Source: Paenibacillus sp. BK033
Lineage (GTDB): Bacteria; Bacillota; Bacilli; Paenibacillales; Paenibacillaceae
Assembly: GCF_004345425.1 (NCBI RefSeq)
Contig: NZ_SLVP01000016.1
Location: 1-64,000, forward strand
DNA length: 64,000 nucleotides
Direction: 5' to 3'
Part shown: piece after piece, positions 58,790-64,000 of the stretch
Position numbering within the stretch: position 1 is the first letter of the stretch
Layout: each line of letters starts with the position of its first letter
Program-made: the position numbers and the translations under genes
The notes under the pieces: generated by a model
Seen by the model: only the letters and a program-made list of their open reading frames with translations
What the model was told of the DNA's origin: nothing
Database searches by the model: none

Positions 58790-60232
58790 ATGTCTGAAGC
58801 GACTCAATACGAAACGGTAGTTGGTCTCGAAGTACACGTGGAGCTGCATACCAACAGTAAAATTTTCTGCGGCTGCTCTACGGCATTCGGAGCTCCGGCT
58901 AATACTCATACATGCCCCGTATGTCTCGGGCACCCGGGCGTTCTGCCCGTCTTGAACAAGCAAGCTGTCGAGTACGCGATGAAAGCGGCAATGGCGCTTA
59001 ACTGCGAAATCGCCGACATTAGCAAGTTCGACCGTAAAAACTATTTCTATCCGGATTCGCCAAAAGCGTATCAAATCTCGCAGTTCGATCAACCGATCGG
59101 CCAGAACGGCTGGATTGATATCGAAGTAAACGGCGAGACCAAACGAATCGGCATAACCCGGCTGCATCTGGAGGAAGACGCCGGCAAGCTGACTCACGTT
59201 GACGGCGGATATGCTTCCCTTGTGGACTTTAACCGCGTCGGCACGCCGCTTGTCGAGATCGTGTCCGAGCCGGACATCCGTACGCCGGAAGAAGCGAAGG
59301 CTTATCTCGAGAAGCTGAAAGCGATTATGCTGTACTGCGAGGTATCGGACGTGAAGATGGAAGAGGGCAGCCTCCGCTGCGACGCTAACATCAGTCTTCG
59401 TCCATACGGGCAAGAGAAGTTTGGCACGCGCGCCGAGCTGAAGAACATGAACTCCTTCCGCGGCGTTCAGCGCGGTCTTGAATACGAACAAATCCGCCAG
59501 GCAGAGATTCTGAATGAAGGAGGCCAAGTCGTGCAGGAGACGCGCCGCTTCGATGATACGCTGGGCAAAACCTTCTCGATGCGCGGCAAGGAAGAATCGC
59601 ATGATTACCGGTACTTCCCGGATCCGGATTTGGTTCGTCTGAACATCAGTCAGGAATGGAAAGACCGTGTCCGCGCTTCGATTCCGGAACTGCCGGATGC
59701 GCGCAAGGCGCGTTACACAAGCGAATACGGCTTGCCTTCCTACGACGCCGAAGTGATTACTTCTTCGAAGAAGCTTGCAGATTTCTTTGAGGAAAGCTTG
59801 AACTATACAAAGGATGCTAAAGCGGTATCCAACTGGATCATGGGTGATCTTCTTGGCTATCTGAACGCGAACAGCCTGGAGCTTTCCGAAGTGAAGATTA
59901 CCGGCCAAGGTCTTGGCGAAATGATTGGTCTGCTCGAGAAGGGCACAATCAGCAGCAAGATTGCCAAGACGGTCTTCAAGGCGATGCTGGAATCGGGCAA
60001 GCTGCCGCAGCAGATCGTGGAAGAGCAGGGACTCGTCCAAATCAGCGACGAAGGCGCGCTTGTAGCCGTGGTGGATCAGATCATCCAAGCGAATCCGCAA
60101 TCGGTAGAAGACTTTAAAGCAGGCAAAGACAAAGCGATCGGATTCCTGGTCGGCCAAATTATGAAAGAGACAAAAGGCAAAGCGAATCCGGCTCTCGTGA
60201 ATAAGCTCCTGCTTGAACGTCTGAAAGCCTAG
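58790..60232 (+). CDS. gatB: Asp/Glu-tRNA amidotransferase subunit GatB
   Basis: A 480-residue subunit that binds the tRNA and activates the acyl group. YETVVGLEVHVELHTNSKIFCGCS at the N-terminus, CPVCLGHPGVLP (zinc site), RKNYFYPDSPKAYQISQF, and the C-terminal YqeY-like tail (about 340-480: KLADFFEESL...VVDQIIQANPQSVEDFKAGKDKAIGFLVGQIMKETKGKANP). ATG 58790 follows AAGGGAG. The operon ends at the hairpin at 60245. Confidence 0.96.
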   Translation: MSEATQYETVVGLEVHVELHTNSKIFCGCSTAFGAPANTHTCPVCLGHPGVLPVLNKQAVEYAMKAAMALNCEIADISKFDRKNYFYPDSPKAYQISQFDQPIGQNGWIDIEVNGETKRIGITRLHLEEDAGKLTHVDGGYASLVDFNRVGTPLVEIVSEPDIRTPEEAKAYLEKLKAIMLYCEVSDVKMEEGSLRCDANISLRPYGQEKFGTRAELKNMNSFRGVQRGLEYEQIRQAEILNEGGQVVQETRRFDDTLGKTFSMRGKEESHDYRYFPDPDLVRLNISQEWKDRVRASIPELPDARKARYTSEYGLPSYDAEVITSSKKLADFFEESLNYTKDAKAVSNWIMGDLLGYLNANSLELSEVKITGQGLGEMIGLLEKGTISSKIAKTVFKAMLESGKLPQQIVEEQGLVQISDEGALVAVVDQIIQANPQSVEDFKAGKDKAIGFLVGQIMKETKGKANPALVNKLLLERLKA

Positions 60233-60244
60233 TTGCCGATCTTT

Positions 60245-60280
60245 GACGCCGCTCATCCTATGCGATGGGCGGCGTCTTTT
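60245..60280 (+). terminator. gatCAB terminator
   Basis: GACGCCGCTCATC, loop, GATGGGCGGCGTC and TTTT. Confidence 0.85.
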
Positions 60281-60347
60281 CATGGAACGCAGGTCCATAT
60301 GCATACTAATATGGTACAATTATCATGATGAAAGGTTGTGCTGCCAT

Positions 60348-61058
60348 TTGGGTCATGATCTCGCGAATCCCTGGTATATTAATGAGCTTCATCTCGGGTT
60401 AAGGCTGCTTCTGGCCATGCTCCTGGGCGGACTGATCGGCCTCGAGCGCGAACAGTCGAATCACGCGGCTGGGCTGCGCACGAACATTTTGGTATGTATC
60501 GGTTCTTGTTTGCTCATGCTCTTATCGATATATGGTTTTTCTTCTTTTGTTAATGAGACGAACGTCCGCGTGGATCCCGCCCGTCTGGCTGCCGCCGTCA
60601 TTACCGGAGTCGGGTTCCTCGGAGCGGGCACGATTTTGTTTACGGGCAAGTCCATTACGGGCCTGACGACGGCCGCATCTTTATGGGTTGTCTCGGCTAT
60701 CGGGCTTGCGGTAGGCGCCGGATTTTATTTTGCCGCGGTAACCACAACGGTTCTGGTTCTTCTTATTCTTTGGGCCTTCAATAAGCTGGAGAAAAGATAC
60801 ATCAGCACGAAGCGGGAGCATAAATTGGTCGTTCAGGCAGACGAACAGTCGACCATTGTCCTTACGCTAAACGCTTTGCTCGCCGAGAAACAGATTGTGA
60901 TCCGCAAGGTCATGCTGGAGGAAAGCGCGAAGCAAGAGCAGGGGCTGCGGCAGTTTATGCTTCATTTGACCGTGCAGCTGCCGAAGAATGAATCGTTATT
61001 AGCTTTACTGGAACAAATCAAGCATATGGAGGGCGTGCATTGCGTGAGTTCGGATTAG
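60348..61058 (+). CDS. MgtC/SapB-family membrane protein
   Basis: A 236-residue membrane protein. MgtC domain in the first 130 residues: LRLLLAMLLGGLIGLEREQSNHAAGLRTNILVCIGSCLLMLLS, VITGVGFLGAGTIL, GLTTAASLWVVSAIGLAVG. The C-terminal soluble part (about 150-236) is ACT-like. The longer frame to 60243 starts in the gatB terminator; TTG 60348 with AAAGG ahead is a better start. MgtC-type proteins affect Mg2+ growth and virulence. The next gene starts inside its end. Confidence 0.83.
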   Translation: MGHDLANPWYINELHLGLRLLLAMLLGGLIGLEREQSNHAAGLRTNILVCIGSCLLMLLSIYGFSSFVNETNVRVDPARLAAAVITGVGFLGAGTILFTGKSITGLTTAASLWVVSAIGLAVGAGFYFAAVTTTVLVLLILWAFNKLEKRYISTKREHKLVVQADEQSTIVLTLNALLAEKQIVIRKVMLEESAKQEQGLRQFMLHLTVQLPKNESLLALLEQIKHMEGVHCVSSD

Positions 61059-62878
61059 ATCGGCCAAAGAGCAGACTTCTTACTTTATTGCTCGCATTTG
61101 TGCTCCCCGGAGCCGGGCATTTATATACGGGGCGTTATCAGAGAGGACTGCTCCTGACCGCCGGTCTAGTTCTTGATATTGCTGCTATCATCAGGCTGGC
61201 AGATGCCAATGCGGCAAGGCATCTGCTCTTTATTGTCTATTTGGGAATTACGCTGCCGGTCTATTATTTTGTCAGCGTGTTTGATGCCTTGCAGACCAGA
61301 GCCGATGCCAAAGACGGTTCAACGGATCAATTGTCACCGGCAATCGGCTTGCTTATTATGGCTGCCGGTGTATTGCTGTTTATTCTGACGGACCCGCCCG
61401 CGGCCCTTATTCCGTGGATGGACGACCTGGCGGAAATGGCGGTAGGACCGTTCTTGTTAGCGGTGGCGCTTGTTTTATGGTTCTCGCGAGCGAAGGGAGA
61501 TCAGTCCATGTTTCGATTGGGGCGGTTCACAGCCGCCATATTTATAATTGCAGTTGGGGGCCTGCTCTTATGGGACCAGGTGAAGGGCCGCAACGACGTT
61601 GCCTTATTGGGCAAGTGGTGGCCCGCCGTATTTATTTTGCTTGGAGCCGAAATCATTATCTATAGCATCGTTTACCGGAAAGCGGCGAGAAAGCTGCGGT
61701 TTGATTTTACAGGCGCCATTATCGCTATTGTTATTTCCGTTGTTGCCTTTACGGTGACCCAATACGCCGAGCTTCCGTTCCGCTGGCTTGATCAGTACGT
61801 TGATTTGAACGGAACCCAGGATTATGGCGAAGAGAAAGGCTTTAAATTTGTGAAAGATACGGATACGGTGCCTTTTGACGCTGCGGCCATAACCAAGCTC
61901 AAAATCACCAATCCGAACGGGAAAGTAACGGTGCGGGGCGGGGACAAGGATCAGCTCGTTATTGATACCGAGGTATGGGTAGACGTGACGGATGAGCAGG
62001 AAGCCGAACAGATAGCAGCCAAGTCGGCCGTAGAAAGAGTATCGGATGCCGATTCGATGACCATAACGGCGAAAGGCGAGCCGTATGGTACGAACGGAAG
62101 CCGTAAACCGCGCATGAATATCGTCGTTACGGTGCCGCAGACAGCCGTTACGTCTCAGGATCCTGCGGCAAGCACGGACAATCCCTCTGCGGATCCGAAC
62201 TCGATTTCAGATTTGGAGGCAACGGAGACATCGTTAGACGATTCGGAAAAGAATTCCGTTCCCAAGATGGAGGTAACGGTTGATGTCAATAACGGTCCTG
62301 TTTCCGCCAGCGGTTTGATCGCGCCTGGCGGTGTCCAGCTGAAGAGCGACAATGGCGACATTACGGCCCAGCAGATTGAAGGACCGCTGGTGATTCACGG
62401 TCTGAATGGAGGAATTAACCTCCAGACCGTAACGGGAAATGCCGAATTGTCCACGAAGAACGGCGCGATTACTGTTGATGCTTTGACCGGCAATCTGACT
62501 GCAGAAACCTGGAATGGAGCGATGACACTAAGCGGTATTTCCGGCAGCGTGGGAGCGGACACGAAAAACGGCAAGATTGCTATGAAAGAAGTATCCGGAG
62601 AAGTGAAAGCCACTACGTTAAACGGCAACATCGAGCTGGCTAGCCGGGTAGTCGGCGGAGATTGGGATTTGGACAGCACCGTTGGAGAGATCAAGCTTCG
62701 CGTTCCGGCGGCAGGGGACTATTCCGTGTTTGGTTCGGTAACATTTGGAAGCATCACAACCGATCTGCCGCTTACGGTGAACAAGAAAACCGTTCGCGGA
62801 ACCATAGGCTCAGGTACTTACCGAATTCAGGTGAATGCAACGAACAGTATTTTCATACAGTTGCATGAGGCGGGCTGA
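61040..62878 (+). CDS. Membrane protein with C-terminal DUF4097 adhesin-like domain
   Basis: A 612-residue protein. Six or seven membrane helices in the first 240 residues (LLTLLLAFVLPGAGHLYTGRYQRGLLL gives a TM2-like start), then a long outside part rich in beta repeats: KLKITNPNGKVTVRGGDKDQLVIDTEV, and from about 405 on repeated VxxxxNGxxxx units (VSASGLIAPGGVQLKSDNGDITAQQIEG...INLQTVTGNAELSTKNGAITVDALTGNLTAETWNGAMTLSGISGSVGADTKNGKIAMKEVSGEVKATTLNG) forming a DUF4097 beta-helix. TTG start after GGAGGG overlaps the MgtC gene by 19 bases. It may sense envelope stress (LiaF/LiaG relatives). Confidence 0.82.
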   Translation: MREFGLDRPKSRLLTLLLAFVLPGAGHLYTGRYQRGLLLTAGLVLDIAAIIRLADANAARHLLFIVYLGITLPVYYFVSVFDALQTRADAKDGSTDQLSPAIGLLIMAAGVLLFILTDPPAALIPWMDDLAEMAVGPFLLAVALVLWFSRAKGDQSMFRLGRFTAAIFIIAVGGLLLWDQVKGRNDVALLGKWWPAVFILLGAEIIIYSIVYRKAARKLRFDFTGAIIAIVISVVAFTVTQYAELPFRWLDQYVDLNGTQDYGEEKGFKFVKDTDTVPFDAAAITKLKITNPNGKVTVRGGDKDQLVIDTEVWVDVTDEQEAEQIAAKSAVERVSDADSMTITAKGEPYGTNGSRKPRMNIVVTVPQTAVTSQDPAASTDNPSADPNSISDLEATETSLDDSEKNSVPKMEVTVDVNNGPVSASGLIAPGGVQLKSDNGDITAQQIEGPLVIHGLNGGINLQTVTGNAELSTKNGAITVDALTGNLTAETWNGAMTLSGISGSVGADTKNGKIAMKEVSGEVKATTLNGNIELASRVVGGDWDLDSTVGEIKLRVPAAGDYSVFGSVTFGSITTDLPLTVNKKTVRGTIGSGTYRIQVNATNSIFIQLHEAG

Positions 62879-62890
62879 TGAGCGCTTTCA

Positions 62891-62920
62891 TTGACAAACC
62901 ATTTTGAATGAACGTACAAT
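62891..62920 (+). promoter_or_regulatory. Promoter of the Fur-family gene
   Basis: TTGACA (62891-62896) and TACAAT (62915-62920), 18-base spacer, about 35 bases before the start. Confidence 0.72.
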
Positions 62921-62953
62921 AGCTTTATCCAGTAAGAGAAAGGCGTGAGGGGA

Positions 62954-63388
62954 ATGGGAGCCAGCGTAACCGAAGCTATTGAACAATTGAAGATGAATGG
63001 CGTCCGTATGACCCCGCAACGTCACGCCATATTAAGTTATTTGATGGGCTCGATGTCACATCCGACAGCCGATGAGATCTATAAGTCGCTGTCTCCGAAT
63101 TTTCCGAGTATGAGCGTGGCTACGATATATAATAACTTGAGGTTGTTTGTCGAAGCGGGTCTAGTTCGCGAATTAACCTACGGCGACGATTCCAGCCGTT
63201 TTGACGCGGATTTGTCCGACCATTACCATGCGATTTGCAAAAGCTGCGGCCAGATCGTAGATTTTGAATACCCGCCGCTGCTTGAAGTGGAGCGCGCTGC
63301 TTCCCACAAGACCGGGTTTATGGTGGAAGGGCACCGCATGGAAATTTACGGGGTATGCTCCAGCTGCAGTGAGACGGCGAAAGCGTAA
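62954..63388 (+). CDS. perR: Fur-family peroxide regulator, PerR-type
   Basis: A 144-residue Fur-family repressor. Winged helix: GVRMTPQRHAILSYLMGSMSHPTADEIYKSLSPNFPSMSVATIYNNLRLFVEAGLVREL. Metal-sensing residues: HYHAICKSCGQIVDFE (structural Cys pair) and CSSC (second Cys pair), SSRFDADLSDHYH with regulatory His and Asp. PerR is the likeliest member (His37-type and Asp104-type ligands in place). ATG 62954 is chosen; GTG 62945 is close. The order MgtC-DUF4097-perR is seen in the sequence only. Confidence 0.85.
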   Translation: MGASVTEAIEQLKMNGVRMTPQRHAILSYLMGSMSHPTADEIYKSLSPNFPSMSVATIYNNLRLFVEAGLVRELTYGDDSSRFDADLSDHYHAICKSCGQIVDFEYPPLLEVERAASHKTGFMVEGHRMEIYGVCSSCSETAKA

Positions 63389-63426
63389 ATAATGGGGTTG
63401 TTATAAAGTTCAAGTTCACATGGAAT

Positions 63427-63474
63427 AAGGCGTGCATAGATGCGGTAATTCGCTGATTTGCACGCCTTTTTATT
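63427..63474 (+). terminator. Terminator after perR
   Basis: AAGGCGTGC, 24-base loop region, GCACGCCTT and TTT. Confidence 0.75.
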
Positions 63475-63551
63475 AAAGGCGAAGCAAGAATCATGACAAG
63501 CAGCCCTAACCAGACTGCTTGTGTGATAATTCTTTTTAGGAGAGTGAGCAA

Positions 63552-64000
63552 TTGGAGACGATGTACACCAGAGCGCCGCGCCGCCGTAGGGGCGGGGGAG
63601 CATGGTATACGATGCTGTTCCTGTTATTTATCGCAGCAGCGATGGGCGTTTGGTTTATCTACATGAAGTTTATCCCGAATCAGCATATAACGGTTCCCGA
63701 CTATGGAATGGAACATCCGATAACCTTTCAAGGCGAAATCATGGATCAAGGCGCAACTATACAAAATGGTGAAGTCATGCTTCCGATATCCGCTTTGCAA
63801 AAGGCGCTTGGACCGGACGAGCCCGTATATTATGAAGCGGAGACCGGCTCCATTATTTTGACAACCACCAATAAAGTGTTAAGGCTGAAGACGGATGCTC
63901 TGACGGCGGAGCTTAATCAGAAGCCATACGAATTGCACATTGCCGCGCAAACCAAGGATGATGCCGTTTATATACCGATTACGCCGCTTGAAGAGCTTTA
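63552..64000 (+). CDS. Membrane-anchored protein with stalk domain, cut by window end
   Basis: A TTG start with AGGAG nine bases ahead opens a frame that runs past the window. Arg/Gly-rich start (TRAPRRRRGGG), a membrane helix (about 18-38: YTMLFLLFIAAAMGVWFIYMKF), then a copper-amine-oxidase-like/stalk domain (VMLPISALQKALGPDEPVYYEAETGSIILTTTNKVLRL...VYIPITPLEEL). In Bacillus relatives such N-terminal parts often precede GH18 or peptidase domains; the C-terminal part is not visible. Confidence 0.72.
   Translation, partial: METMYTRAPRRRRGGGAWYTMLFLLFIAAAMGVWFIYMKFIPNQHITVPDYGMEHPITFQGEIMDQGATIQNGEVMLPISALQKALGPDEPVYYEAETGSIILTTTNKVLRLKTDALTAELNQKPYELHIAAQTKDDAVYIPITPLEEL

Overview
The window looks like a chromosome segment of a spore-forming, low-to-mid-GC Gram-positive bacterium, most likely Paenibacillus or a close relative. 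Supporting evidence: the gene order LolA/GerS-like lipoprotein - alr - ndoAI - ndoA (mazEF) known from Bacillus; gatCAB as a three-gene operon; CIRCE-controlled groESL; a guanine riboswitch before xpt-pbuX; a YjcZ-type 40-residue sporulation peptide; an S-layer-anchored (SLH) secreted enzyme; strong AGGAGG ribosome sites and frequent TTG/GTG starts. The species assignment is inference.

Region A (1-17,540) is the unusual part. About 22 copies of a structured repeat separate single small genes, nearly all on the + strand. Each full copy has a left inverted pair (GCTAAC, about 7 nt, GTTAGTT), then TTCAA, a GC-rich hairpin whose sequence varies between copies, then TTGAACTAA, a GGGCAG-like spacer and TTAGTT. 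This is the architecture of an integron attC site (R'' L'' variable hairpin L' R'), and the genes are typical cassette cargo: P-loop kinases, GNAT, GDSL hydrolase, HAD phosphatase, aminoglycoside phosphotransferase-like, immunity-like, a lipoprotein, a secreted protein, and several broken genes. No integrase is visible, so it reads as a cluster of attC-like sites lacking an integrase, in a phylum where such arrays are not usually expected. One site (5541-5624) is split by a group IIC intron with its maturase (5625-7236); an uninterrupted near-identical site lies at 8777-8868. Region A is AT-rich, except for a GC-rich two-gene MFS/regulator cassette (13515-15962) and the kinase gene at 10496.

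Region B (17,640-38,830) is ordinary chromosome: a TetR-regulated YhgE/Pip-like membrane protein operon with a perfect palindromic operator, groESL, a DinB-like protein, the purine salvage operon xpt-pbuX, a polar amino-acid ABC transporter, alkaline phosphatase, a CAP-domain protein, free Met-sulfoxide reductase, a CobW-type metal GTPase next to a secreted His-rich protein, a GGDEF-EAL protein, an AraC regulator, pyruvate kinase and a DedA/VTT membrane protein.

Region C (39,211-56,852) holds two tandem secreted L-asparaginases (the second with FN3 and three SLH domains), the gerS-like/alr/mazEF block, a compact tad-type (Flp) pilus locus with several very small membrane proteins (47028-53079), an M24 peptidase and a pair of bacterial PH-domain membrane proteins.

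Region D (56,995-64,000) holds gatCAB, an MgtC-family protein translationally overlapping a DUF4097 protein, a PerR-type Fur regulator, and the start of a secreted or membrane-anchored protein with a copper-amine-oxidase-like (stalk) domain that runs off the window.
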